From Pedobacter borealis DSM 19626 (lineage in GTDB: Bacteria; Bacteroidota; Bacteroidia; Sphingobacteriales; Sphingobacteriaceae): 34,426 bases of DNA. The stretch covers positions 1 to 34,426 of the forward strand of contig NZ_JAUG01000051.1 of assembly GCF_000708285.2 (NCBI RefSeq), written 5' to 3'. Made by a program: the position numbers and the translations under genes. Shown one piece after another: positions 1-8,447 of this stretch (its first letter is position 1; every line of letters starts with the position of its first letter). The notes beneath the pieces were generated by a model that had not been told where the DNA came from, did no database searches, and saw nothing but the letters and a program-made list of their open reading frames with translations.

Positions 1-47
1 AATTATTTGCTGAAAATTATATCTTATTTACGCCTAATCCCGCTTTA

Positions 48-115
48 TCGTCCTGCTGAATTTATTTCAGCATCTTTTTAGCGTGAAAGACCCTGAAATA
101 AATTCAGGGTGACGA
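48..115. repeat. Intergenic inverted repeat (23-bp arms)
   Basis: The arms at 48-70 and 93-115 are reverse complements at about 20 of 23 positions, sharing the core CTGAAATAAATTCAG. Each arm also holds its own smaller palindrome around GAATTTATTTC. The remainder of the 353-bp gene-free stretch holds a fragment at about 185-228 (TTTCGACAAGCGCTCC and GGACAGGATGAC) that resembles one half of the dispersed GTCATCCTG...TCGAAAGAC type repeats of Bacteroidota. I see no gene here. Confidence 0.6.
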
Positions 116-315
116 CCGTCTTAACAGAAAACTTGATTAAAACGCCACAAAATGAGATTTAATAATCGAATTCAGGTTAATAAGTCTTTCGACAAGCGCT
201 CCACAGGAGTCCTTTGGACAGGATGACAAATCTAAAATATGATACAGCCTCTTTTTATTTTATAGGTTTCCTCTTCTTCTATAACTTTCTTACAAACGAT
301 ATCAATTAATTCGGT

Positions 316-323
316 TAAATTTG
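316..323 (+). promoter_or_regulatory. Possible Bacteroidota -7 promoter element
   Basis: TAAATTTG fits the Bacteroidota -7 consensus TAnnTTTG and lies 30 bp before the ABC exporter start. No convincing -33 TTG/TTTG lies at the usual distance, so this is only a candidate. Confidence 0.3.
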
Positions 324-353
324 GAACCTACAATTTAAGGTATCTTCATTGAT

Positions 354-2090
354 ATGGAAAAAACCAAAGAAGCCAAAAAGCCGAGTATTTTCAGTTTACT
401 TGGAAACTACAGGGGCTTAATTTTTATGCTGATCCTGTTTGCGTTGCTCAGTAACGGTATCAACTTACTCTTACCAAAGATTATTGCCAATGGTATCGAT
501 TCTTATACCAACAAAACTTTCAACCTTCAATCCATTCTTCTTCAGTTTTCACTGGCTATTGTACTGGTTTTTATCTTTACTTATTTGCAGAGTATTGTAC
601 AAACCTATGCTTCTGAACGTGTGGCAAGAGATTTAAGAACAAGGTTATCTGATCAGATTTCGCGGCAGAGCCATGCCTACATTATTCAGGCTAACCCCTC
701 AAAACTGCTCACCAATCTTACGGCTGATGCCGATTCGATTAAAATGTTTGTTTCGCAGGCTATTGTTTCTATCTGCTCGTCTATATTTTTAATTGTTGGG
801 GCAAGTATTCTGCTCCTGATGATTAACTGGAAACTGGCACTTTGTGTGATTGCTATTGTGCCGATTATTGGTGGAGCATTTTTCTATGTGTTAAGCAAGG
901 TAAAAGTGCTTTTTAAAAAGAGCAGGGAAGTTATCGATTGGCTGAACAAAGTAATCAGTGAAAGTATTTTAGGCTCGGCTTTAATCCGGGTAATCAATTC
1001 ACAGGCTTTAGAATACAATAAATTTATAGATGCGAATGCCAAAGCGAGAGATTTAGGGATATCAATCCTCCGAATGTTTGCGTCGCTGATTCCAGTTATT
1101 GTTTTTACAGCCAATTTATCTGGTTTATGCATTCTGGTACTGGGTGGTCACTTTGTAATTACCAATTCGATGACTCTGGGAGAGTTTACCGCTTTTAGCA
1201 GTTACCTCACACTCATTATATTTCCCATTTTGGTAATCGGTTTTATGAGCAATGTAATTGCACAGGCTACCGCATCTTACCAAAGGATAGAAAGTGTGCT
1301 GAATGCTGCTGAGATCAAACATCCAGGCACGCTAAGCACACAATTACGAGGGGAAGTAGAAGCGAAAGATCTTAATTTGAGTTTCGGACAAAAACCAGTT
1401 TTAAAATCAGTTTCATTTTCGGCTAAAGCAGGTTCTAAAACTGCTATTATCGGTCCTACAGCTGCAGGTAAAACACAATTACTTTATATTTTAACAGGTC
1501 TTATTGAAGCAGATTCTGGTGCGGTGCTGTTCGATAACGAAGAAATTAAAAAGTACAACCAGGAGAATTTTCACCAACAGGTTGGCTTCGTATTTCAGGA
1601 CAGCATTATGTTCAACATGAGCATCAGGGAAAATATTGCCTTTAGTGATACTGTTACGGATGAATCGCTGGCCAAAGCCATAGCTACTGCCGAACTGAAA
1701 GATTTTGTAGATGCCTTACCTGATCAATTGAATACTATTGTTTCAGAACGTGGAAACAGCCTTTCTGGTGGACAAAAACAACGCATTATGCTGGCCAGGG
1801 CTTTAGCAGTGAATCCGAAGATATTATTGCTTGATGATTTTACAGCCCGTGTTGATACCAATACGGAGAAAAGGATTTTGGAGAACATCCAACAAAATTA
1901 TCCTGGTTTAACTTTACTTTCCATTACACAAAAAATAGCTTCTGTTGAACATTACGATAAAGTGATTTTGCTGATGCAGGGCGAAATCATTTCAGAAGGA
2001 ACCCATCAGGAATTGCTGAAAAGCAGTCCCGAATATGTTCAGATTTACAATTCACAACAGAGCACCAGTAATTATGAGCTACAATCTTAA
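354..2090 (+). CDS. ABC exporter half-transporter with degenerate ATPase site (heterodimer subunit A)
   Basis: Type IV (ABCB-like) exporter half: a six-helix transmembrane domain in residues ~15-310 followed by a nucleotide-binding domain. Walker A GPTAAGKT is at 367-374 and the signature LSGGQ at 470-474. The Walker B segment reads ILLLDD, so Asp495 sits where the catalytic Glu should be, and the switch-loop His is Gln526. Asp-for-Glu plus Gln-for-His is the pattern of the degenerate-site subunit in heterodimeric exporters such as TM287/288. The partner, encoded next and overlapping by 17 bp, has the intact Glu and His. The pair probably exports a hydrophobic compound or drug from the inner membrane; the substrate cannot be read from the sequence. 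The ATG is preceded by AT-rich leader with no clear Shine-Dalgarno, which is normal here. Confidence 0.9.
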   Translation: MEKTKEAKKPSIFSLLGNYRGLIFMLILFALLSNGINLLLPKIIANGIDSYTNKTFNLQSILLQFSLAIVLVFIFTYLQSIVQTYASERVARDLRTRLSDQISRQSHAYIIQANPSKLLTNLTADADSIKMFVSQAIVSICSSIFLIVGASILLLMINWKLALCVIAIVPIIGGAFFYVLSKVKVLFKKSREVIDWLNKVISESILGSALIRVINSQALEYNKFIDANAKARDLGISILRMFASLIPVIVFTANLSGLCILVLGGHFVITNSMTLGEFTAFSSYLTLIIFPILVIGFMSNVIAQATASYQRIESVLNAAEIKHPGTLSTQLRGEVEAKDLNLSFGQKPVLKSVSFSAKAGSKTAIIGPTAAGKTQLLYILTGLIEADSGAVLFDNEEIKKYNQENFHQQVGFVFQDSIMFNMSIRENIAFSDTVTDESLAKAIATAELKDFVDALPDQLNTIVSERGNSLSGGQKQRIMLARALAVNPKILLLDDFTARVDTNTEKRILENIQQNYPGLTLLSITQKIASVEHYDKVILLMQGEIISEGTHQELLKSSPEYVQIYNSQQSTSNYELQS

Positions 2091-3834
2091 CCAGCTTAAC
2101 ACCAGACAGGAAAAGCAATCTACTTTTAAGGCGCTGAAAAGCCTGCTAAAACTGATCTCGGCTGAACGTAAGAACCTTTGGCTGGCGCTGATTGCCATTT
2201 TGGTTAACTCAGGTCTGTTGCTTTTGGGCCCATTACTGGTTGGCCATACAGTTGATACCTACATCCGCACCAAACAGTTTCATGGTGTGCTTATTTTTGG
2301 TGGTATACTGTTGGTGATGTACATGATTGCCATGGTTACCGGTTACACCCAAACCAGGTTGATGGGTGGAGTAGGCCAGCGAATGTTATACACTTTGCGT
2401 AATGCCATTTTTAATAAACTGCAGGCGTTACCGGTTTCATTTTTTAATCAGAACAAAGCTGGCGATCTGATTTCGAGGGTAAATAATGATACCGATAAGC
2501 TGAACCAGTTTTTCTCACAGTCGTTAATGCAGTTTATAGGCAGTATTGTCACCATGATCGGTGCCGGTATTTTCTTGCTTTCGATTAATTTAGAACTAGG
2601 CGCCGCAACGCTTTCGCCTGCGGTGGTGATCGTTCTCTTTACGATGGCTTTATCACCCTGGGTAAAAGGAAAAAATGCCAAAAACTTAAAAAGCGTTGGC
2701 GGAATGAGTGCCGAAATACAGGAAAGCCTGAACAACTTTAAAGTGATTATTGCATTTAACCGTAGGGATTATTTTAGGAAACGTTTTAATGAAGCCAATA
2801 CCGAAAACTATAAAACAGCCATAGGTGCGGGTTTAGCCAATAATATTTTTGTGCCAGTTTACGGTTTGTTATCGAGTATTGCACAGCTGATCACCTTATT
2901 ATTCGGTATTTACCTGATTTCTACCGGCAACTTTACATTGGGTTTATTGGTGAGTTATATTGCTTATACCACCAATTTTTATAACCCGCTAAGGCAATTG
3001 GCTGCCCTTTGGACAAGTTTTCAGGTGGCTATGGCCAGTTGGGACAGGATATCGCAGATCTTATCATTAGAGAGTGACCTAAAACAGATTAAAGTTGACG
3101 AAAATATCACCTCTGATGCTTTATTGGAGTTTAAAAACGTGCATTTCTCTTATGATGACAGTAAAGAAATCCTCCATAACATTAACCTGAGGTTCGAAAA
3201 AGGAAAAACTTATGCTTTGATTGGTCCAACCGGAGGAGGGAAAACCACTACTGCTTCTTTAATTTCGCGTTTGTATGATGCCACTAAAGGAACGGTTTTA
3301 TTAAATGGTAAAGATATTCGTTCATTTTCTGCTGAGGAAAGAACACAAAAAATCGGATTCATTTTACAGGAACCATTTTTATTTACAGGAACTGTAAAAG
3401 AGAATATTTTGTATGGTAATAGTCAATATAAGGATGTAAGTGATGCACAGCTGGAGAAAATAATCGAGGAAGCCAACTTAAACGCGCTTTTAGCCATATT
3501 TGATGAGGGGTTGAATACACAGATTACTTCGGGATCGGACGGTATAAGTTTGGGTCAGAAACAGTTGATTGCCTTTATGCGTGCGGTGCTAAGAAATCCG
3601 GAACTGTTAATCCTTGATGAAGCTACAGCGAACATCGATACCATAACCGAGCAGCTTTTAGGAAGCATTTTAAATAAACTGTCGAAAGAAACCACGCTTG
3701 TTATTATTGCGCACCGTTTAAACACCATCGAAAACGCTGACGAAATTTATTTTGTAAATGAAGGCGAAGTACAAAAAGCCGGAACGCTGAACGATGCATT
3801 AAATATGTTACTGAAAGGGAAACGGGTAAGTTAA
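2074..3834 (+). CDS. ABC exporter half-transporter with consensus ATPase site (heterodimer subunit B)
   Basis: Second half of the exporter. A six-helix membrane domain (~30-330) carries the coupling-type sequence FFNQNKAGDLISRVNNDTD, typical of MsbA/LmrA-like proteins. The nucleotide-binding domain has Walker A GPTGGGKT (384-391), Walker B LLILDE with catalytic Glu516, and switch His547. Its signature is altered to ISLGQ (491-495) instead of LSGGQ. In a heterodimer this signature faces the degenerate Walker site of the first subunit, so both halves together would give one working and one impaired ATP site. An ATG 13 codons further upstream (2035) is in frame, but the start at 2074 gives the usual short overlap between translationally coupled genes and a normal N-terminus of 586 residues in total. 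Confidence 0.9.
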   Translation: MSYNLNQLNTRQEKQSTFKALKSLLKLISAERKNLWLALIAILVNSGLLLLGPLLVGHTVDTYIRTKQFHGVLIFGGILLVMYMIAMVTGYTQTRLMGGVGQRMLYTLRNAIFNKLQALPVSFFNQNKAGDLISRVNNDTDKLNQFFSQSLMQFIGSIVTMIGAGIFLLSINLELGAATLSPAVVIVLFTMALSPWVKGKNAKNLKSVGGMSAEIQESLNNFKVIIAFNRRDYFRKRFNEANTENYKTAIGAGLANNIFVPVYGLLSSIAQLITLLFGIYLISTGNFTLGLLVSYIAYTTNFYNPLRQLAALWTSFQVAMASWDRISQILSLESDLKQIKVDENITSDALLEFKNVHFSYDDSKEILHNINLRFEKGKTYALIGPTGGGKTTTASLISRLYDATKGTVLLNGKDIRSFSAEERTQKIGFILQEPFLFTGTVKENILYGNSQYKDVSDAQLEKIIEEANLNALLAIFDEGLNTQITSGSDGISLGQKQLIAFMRAVLRNPELLILDEATANIDTITEQLLGSILNKLSKETTLVIIAHRLNTIENADEIYFVNEGEVQKAGTLNDALNMLLKGKRVS

Positions 3835-3850
3835 TATCTTTACACCTTAG

Positions 3851-3957
3851 GTTGGTCGAGATTTGTAATCTCGATTTTATGTGTTGTGGATTTGCAATCC
3901 ACGTAAAGGATTAGAAATCCTTAGTTCGAATATTCGGGATTACAAATCCCGAATAAC
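3851..3957. repeat. Composite multi-palindrome repeat, copy 1
   Basis: Four 17-bp palindromes stand in a row: CGAGATTTGTAATCTCG (3857-3873), GTGGATTTGCAATCCAC (3886-3902), AAGGATTAGAAATCCTT (3906-3922) and CGGGATTACAAATCCCG (3935-3951, extending to 3933-3953). They share the GATT-NNN-AATC-like core, but the outer stem bases differ while staying paired. The ends GTTGGTC and GAATAAC are nearly complementary and could close the array. Two related elements lie at 16168-16298 and 16469-16588. It sits in the gap between the ABC exporter and the next gene and could also act in mRNA termination or stability. Confidence 0.8.
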
Positions 3958-3981
3958 ATTAAGTTTTTTTTAAAAAATACA

Positions 3982-4872
3982 ATGAAAAAATATTTCTTCT
4001 TTTTGGCTTTTTCAGTCTTAAGCACCATCTCTTTTGCGCAAAGCGAAGGGCAAAACCTTTTTGTTCAGGATAGTTTAAAGTTGATTTCTTCACAGTTTAA
4101 GTTTACAGAAGGTGCATCAGTTGATAAACAGGGAAACGTGTTTTTTACTGATCAGCCTAATGATAAAATCTGGAAATATGGTATTGATGGCAAACTGAGC
4201 CTGTATATGGACAAATCGGGAAGGGCAAACGGTACTTATTTCGATAAAAAAGGCAACCTGATTGTTTGTGCCGACGAGAATAATCAGATCTGGTCTATCG
4301 ATAAAAACAAAAAGATAAAAGTGCTCTTCAGCGATTATGAAGGTAAAAAGGTAAACGGACCGAACGATATCTGGTTGGATGCTAAAGGAGGCATTTATTT
4401 TACTGACCCTTATTATCAGCGCGATTATTGGACCAGGAAATCGCCTGAGATTCAAGGGCAAAAGGTATATTATCTTCCGAAAGGAAAAAAAGAAGCGATC
4501 ATAGTTTCTGATGATGTGATTAAGCCTAACGGTATTGTAGGTACTCCGGATGGTAAATTTTTGTATGTGGCCGATATGGGCGCCAATAAAACTTATCGTT
4601 ATAGTATTGGTGCCGATGCGAGGTTAGCGGATAGGCAACTTTTCCTTAATCAGCATTCTGACGGAATGACTTTAGACAGTAATGGAAATATTTATGTAAC
4701 CGGAAAAGGGGTGAATATTTACAAACCTACTGGCGAAAAAATCGGTCATGTTGATATACCCGAAGAGTGGTGCGGTAACATTTGTTTTGGTGGAAAAGAC
4801 AAAAACATGCTTTTTATTACAGCTTCAAAATCGCTGTACGTTATTCCAACGAATGCGAAGGGAGTAGAGTAA
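3982..4872 (+). CDS. Secreted SMP-30/gluconolactonase-like beta-propeller protein
   Basis: 296 residues with a clear N-terminal signal peptide (MKKYFFFLAFSVLSTISFAQ), so it is exported to the periplasm. The rest fits the six-bladed SMP-30/gluconolactonase/LRE-like family (PF08450). Metal-ligand positions of the family are visible as Glu43 (FTEG), Asn183 (KPNG) and Asp227 (SDGM), with the NGPND segment at 125-129 near the substrate pocket. Repeating blade motifs such as FTDPYY, LYVADMG and IYVTGKG are present. The known reaction is hydrolysis of sugar lactones with a divalent metal, but substrates vary widely and none can be assigned. It is separated from the exporter genes by the composite repeat and may have its own promoter. 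Confidence 0.85.
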   Translation: MKKYFFFLAFSVLSTISFAQSEGQNLFVQDSLKLISSQFKFTEGASVDKQGNVFFTDQPNDKIWKYGIDGKLSLYMDKSGRANGTYFDKKGNLIVCADENNQIWSIDKNKKIKVLFSDYEGKKVNGPNDIWLDAKGGIYFTDPYYQRDYWTRKSPEIQGQKVYYLPKGKKEAIIVSDDVIKPNGIVGTPDGKFLYVADMGANKTYRYSIGADARLADRQLFLNQHSDGMTLDSNGNIYVTGKGVNIYKPTGEKIGHVDIPEEWCGNICFGGKDKNMLFITASKSLYVIPTNAKGVE

Positions 4873-5025
4873 TAGTTCGTTATAGCCATTTAATGGCATT
4901 TAAAGCCGAAAAAAATAAAAATGAATTAACGTGAAAAATTTTTCTGTTCAGTTTATTCAACCCCTAAAAATATTAAAGGCATTAATTACTTTTGAGCTTC
5001 CTACTTATAGGGATAGACGACTATG

Positions 5026-5057
5026 AAAAAGCCCTCTCAGGATTGAAGGGCTTTTTT
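5026..5057 (+). terminator. Rho-independent terminator
   Basis: A GCCCT...AGGGC stem (5031-5035 with 5047-5051) is followed by TTTTTT and preceded by AAAAA, so it could work on both strands. It lies 150 bp after the SMP-30 gene stop codon. Confidence 0.7.
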
Positions 5058-5082
5058 ACTTTTAACACCTATCGTTATTGTT

Positions 5083-5337
5083 TTAAATTATGTAGACAGG
5101 CAATCTGGGATCAATATCAAAAGTTGCGGAGTAGTTATTTTGAAGTATACAAATTGAGTTAGCTTGTAGAGAAAGCTCTACGCATTTAACTCCCAGGAAT
5201 TGTGTTAAAAAAGCTTTAATCTTTGCATTGAAAGATTCAGCGGAAGCATTTGTTGATCTGTTATCAAAATAGTTCAGAATAGTAGGATAATGATTCTGAA
5301 GAGATCTGGCAATTGTATTGAATGCCTTGAAAGGGGA
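5083..5337 (-). pseudogene. Decayed 3' end of an ISL3/ISAon1-type transposase
   Basis: Read on the minus strand, this stretch encodes a segment including NYFDNRSTNASAESFNAKIK, a sequence typical of the C-terminal part of ISL3-family (ISAon1 group) DDE transposases of Bacteroidota. It is cut off at its upstream side by a stop codon. After GVKCVE the expected C-terminus (SFLYKLTQFVYF, like the family's FFLFRLTNxYA) continues in another frame, so a single-base loss has occurred. No inverted-repeat ends or upstream catalytic domain remain. The remainder of the 4873-5555 gap holds two terminators and a hairpin at 5511-5539, but no gene I can support. Confidence 0.75.
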
Positions 5338-5410
5338 TTACCAAACTTTTTCGTGCCATTTGGGACTTCCACCCTATACCCTATAGATATATGGCATAAT
5401 AACACACCAC

Positions 5411-5444
5411 AAAAAAGAGGGTGCCGTATAACACGTGCACCCTC
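5411..5444 (-). terminator. Terminator of the SusCD operon
   Basis: On the minus strand an 8-bp perfect stem GAGGGTGC/GCACCCTC (5417-5424 with 5437-5444) is followed by TTTTTT. It lies about 110 bp past the lipoprotein stop codon and should end the sigma/SusCD transcript. Another hairpin (CCTCT..AGTCG with CGACTAGAGG, 5511-5539) sits between the stop codon and this terminator. Confidence 0.8.
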
Positions 5445-5555
5445 ACTATTTAACTAACTAACTAACCTACCTAATTTTAACATTTTTCATAACCATAAAT
5501 ACAAAGATTGCCTCTATAAGTCGATCCCACGACTAGAGGGATTAACAATTAATAA

Positions 5556-6437
5556 TTAGTTGCGCTTCAGCACTTCCTCTGTAACACGATAAGCCCCTGC
5601 TGCTCCATAGCCATACCTTACTTTAAAGGTTTTGGTCGCCGGATCATAGGTGTTATTACAAGAAGCAGAACCTGCCCAGGCAGCTGTATAGCCATCTGGT
5701 AAACCAGATGTAAACATCAAATATGGAGTTCCGGCAGCTCCAGGAGCACCTGTAATGGTTAAAGTGTTATCAGGATTAATTGTAATTAATGCTCTGTAAC
5801 CACTGGTTCCCAAATCACCTAAGTCTACAAGTACGCCATTCGTGCCGCTCGTAACTAAGGTTTTAACAACATTAGTCATTGCCCGTGGACTACTCGGGTG
5901 ATAGAAGTATCCATTTGAGGTATAATTAGCTTCATAATTATTAACTGGTGGTAAAACAGGAAGTGGAGCAATATTGATTTTCCAAACTTTTTTCTGACCA
6001 TTAGCTGCCGTTATTTCATATTGTAATGGTTTGCTGCAATCTGTAACATTTCCAGGATTTGCTGTGCCATTGATACCCTGCATTGTGGCAGCAGTAGAAA
6101 TGTTAAAATATGGCCAAAGGCGATTTAAGCTTACTTTTGTACGCTCCTGTCCAGAAAAAGTTGGGGTCGCAGATGGAATATCCAGTGTGATGTTGATAGT
6201 ACCATTGGCGGCATCAATAACATGAGAAACATTGGTTAATTTTACATATGCTACAATTGAATCTTTTCCAGCAACTGGATTAGCTATTTTATATCGATAT
6301 TCCAAGTTTGCCAAAGTAATATCTGCATCAGAAAACGCAGGATAACCTGGCAAATCTTTCTTTAAGCACGAGCTAAACAACGTGCTTGCCAAAATTGCTA
6401 TTAAAGCTATTTTTAAATTTATAATTCTTTTCATCAT
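5556..6437 (-). CDS. Surface-type lipoprotein of the SusCD locus (DUF5018-like)
   Basis: 293 residues with a lipoprotein signal: a charged N-terminus, a hydrophobic stretch and the lipobox LFSSC. The body has Ig-like beta-rich segments; the phrase LQYEITAANGQKKVWKINI matches the style of DUF5018/DUF1735-like domains in Bacteroidota lipoproteins encoded next to SusD. It occupies the SusE/SusF position: last gene of the operon, 15 bp after susD. By analogy it may bind glycan or another ligand at the cell surface, but no ligand site can be named. Two ATG codons stand in tandem at the start; the first was used. No enzyme motif is visible. Confidence 0.7.
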   Translation of the reverse strand: MMKRIINLKIALIAILASTLFSSCLKKDLPGYPAFSDADITLANLEYRYKIANPVAGKDSIVAYVKLTNVSHVIDAANGTINITLDIPSATPTFSGQERTKVSLNRLWPYFNISTAATMQGINGTANPGNVTDCSKPLQYEITAANGQKKVWKINIAPLPVLPPVNNYEANYTSNGYFYHPSSPRAMTNVVKTLVTSGTNGVLVDLGDLGTSGYRALITINPDNTLTITGAPGAAGTPYLMFTSGLPDGYTAAWAGSASCNNTYDPATKTFKVRYGYGAAGAYRVTEEVLKRN

Positions 6438-6452
6438 CTTTAATTTTAAGTT

Positions 6453-8339
6453 TTACCAGCCAGGATTTTGAGGTCCAAATTTTGAATTGTTATCAATATA
6501 ACTTTGGGCTATAGGTAGCAAATAACGTCTAGTTTCATCAAATTGGCGGTTATTATAGGGGAAGCCTCCAAATGGACCTGTTGTAGTAACAAATGATTTG
6601 CGGTCTTTACTTACGTCCATTACCCTCATTACTTCAGTTAAATTAGCAATTTTTTTACCGGATGCTAACCCATCATTGGCATCTCCACCATATCTTCCCC
6701 ATCTTAATAAACTGTAATAAAAGTCATTTTCCATTACCAGATCTACACGTCTTTCGCGTTTATAATCTGTCCAAGCATTGGCCATAGTTGTTGCTTGAGA
6801 AACTGGTAATTGACCATGAGTTACACGTGTTTTGTTTAAGTTCAATACAGCATTGGCTAAATCACCCTTTAACAAAAAGGCCTCGGCCAAATTTAAATAA
6901 ACTCTTCCTAAACGCATTGCTACGTAATGGTAATCAGTAGGTACGCCAACATAAGGACGAGGGTTTACATTGGTGTAAAGTCCTTTTTTCCAATACATAT
7001 TCGTTAAAGTTACATAAGGATTAGGAGCGATACCTGTAATTCTCATCCAACGATCGGCGTTACCGTGTAAAGTAGTGGTTAATTGTTCACCATAAATTCG
7101 TTCTGTCGAATCGCTCCATATGGTAGCTTTCCACCTTGCATCTCTATTTTGGTTAGCCAGGCTCCAAATGGTTTCGGTACTTCCCGGTATTATTCTACCA
7201 CTTTTGATGGTAGTCTCACCAGTATTCCTAGGTATTACATTATGGCCGGTACCCGTTGAAGGAACAGTTGCGCTTTCGTCTACATTCGCCAAGTATTGCG
7301 AGGTTTTGTTCCAAGCAACTGCTAAGGTTGGATTCGCTTTATCGATGGTTAAATAATCGTCAGTAAAGTTTTGTGTCGGAAAATTCGTACCCCAAGCCTC
7401 AAAAATATTCTGATTGGTAAATAAACTACCACCATTACGAGATATTCTATCATTGTTAAGATTAGGTACCATCGTTTGCATTGGCGTACCATCAACTGTA
7501 GTGTTTGCAGCCAAACGATAGATTCCAAAAATAATCTCAGGAGAGGTTTTTTTGGTTTCGTTAAACATTCCACCGTAATCAGCTTCTAAAGAGTAACCTC
7601 CAGTATTGATTACTAAATTTGCATTGTCTATCACTTTTTGTAGTAATGGATCGCTTGCGTTAACATTTGGTGCCGCAGGGTAGTTTTTATACGCTAAAGC
7701 CTGCAAACAAACTTCTGTTAAAAAAGAAGCCGCTACATATTTATTTGCTCTACCAGCAATTTTAATTGTTGGTAGGTCAACAATAGCATCTTCTAAATCT
7801 TTAATGATAAAACCATAAGATTCAGTTGGATTAGCTGTACTTGGCAATTTAAGTTCATCATCTGGTGTTAAAACTTTGTCTATCCAAACGATACGGCCAG
7901 TAGTACGGGCAATATTGTAATAAGACATGGCTCTTAAAAATTTGCCTTCAGCGATAAGCGCTTTTTTGTCGGCATCTGAAATCCCTGGTGACTCTGCCAC
8001 TTTTTTAATGATTAGATTACAACGACGAACAGCACCCCAGTTGTTAAAACCATAATCATTAGCTCTTGTAATTGATTCGCTAACAAAAGGTGATGCATTG
8101 CTCCAGCTGCCATCGCCAGATGCCATAATGTTTGCAGTTCTCAAGTCAGTTGCTTGCCCACCTTGATAGGCGCCCATGATAGAGTAAGTACTGAAAATGA
8201 AAGTTTCTGCGTTGGCTTTCGTGCTCCATACGACATCTTCACTGATCTTATCAAAGGGCTCGGTTTCCAGCACTTTTTTGCAAGAGTTCAGTGCAAGCAT
8301 ACTTGCTGTTACTGCTATAATTGCTATATATTTTTTCAT
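6453..8339 (-). CDS. RagB/SusD-family outer-membrane nutrient-binding lipoprotein
   Basis: 628 residues with a lipoprotein signal (LALNSC; Cys at about residue 20). The N-terminal helical repeat region contains the family's typical AEGKFLRAMSYYNIARTTG and the C-terminus has YVAMRLGRVYLNLAEAFLLKGD, AVLNLNKTR and YKRERRVDLVMENDFYYSLLRWGR, all standard SusD/RagB signatures. The protein should sit as a lid on the SusC channel at the cell surface and capture the substrate. It follows susC after a 108-bp gap that contains an inverted repeat. The natural ligand is unknown because no hydrolase is encoded alongside. Confidence 0.93.
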   Translation of the reverse strand: MKKYIAIIAVTASMLALNSCKKVLETEPFDKISEDVVWSTKANAETFIFSTYSIMGAYQGGQATDLRTANIMASGDGSWSNASPFVSESITRANDYGFNNWGAVRRCNLIIKKVAESPGISDADKKALIAEGKFLRAMSYYNIARTTGRIVWIDKVLTPDDELKLPSTANPTESYGFIIKDLEDAIVDLPTIKIAGRANKYVAASFLTEVCLQALAYKNYPAAPNVNASDPLLQKVIDNANLVINTGGYSLEADYGGMFNETKKTSPEIIFGIYRLAANTTVDGTPMQTMVPNLNNDRISRNGGSLFTNQNIFEAWGTNFPTQNFTDDYLTIDKANPTLAVAWNKTSQYLANVDESATVPSTGTGHNVIPRNTGETTIKSGRIIPGSTETIWSLANQNRDARWKATIWSDSTERIYGEQLTTTLHGNADRWMRITGIAPNPYVTLTNMYWKKGLYTNVNPRPYVGVPTDYHYVAMRLGRVYLNLAEAFLLKGDLANAVLNLNKTRVTHGQLPVSQATTMANAWTDYKRERRVDLVMENDFYYSLLRWGRYGGDANDGLASGKKIANLTEVMRVMDVSKDRKSFVTTTGPFGGFPYNNRQFDETRRYLLPIAQSYIDNNSKFGPQNPGW

Positions 8340-8364
8340 TAGTATATAATTTATTTTAATGGTA

Positions 8365-8427
8365 ATGAAGCTATCATGATTTTATAGTCATTTCGTTGTG
8401 TGATTTGAAAAATCATGATGGTTTCAT
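8365..8427. repeat. Intra-operonic inverted repeat, copy 1 (susC-susD gap)
   Basis: Left arm ATGAAGCTATCATGATT (8365-8381) and right arm AATCATGATGGTTTCAT (8411-8427) are complementary at 15 of 17 positions with a 29-bp spacer. The same termini occur at 19318-19429 in the Moco cluster. As RNA it would form a strong hairpin between the susC and susD reading frames. Confidence 0.8.
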
Positions 8428-8447
8428 CTGTTTATAAATTAGTTTGA

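Noticed and set aside
884..1322. Minus-strand reading frames inside the first ABC gene
   Set aside because: They lie wholly inside a well-supported gene, have no family features and are shadow frames.
3851..3957. CRISPR array
   Set aside because: The repeated units are palindromes of differing stem sequence with irregular spacing, there are no unique spacers of constant length and no cas genes.
5511..5539. Hairpin after the lipoprotein gene as a terminator
   Set aside because: It has no T-run on either side; the true terminator is the GAGGGTGC stem at 5411-5444.
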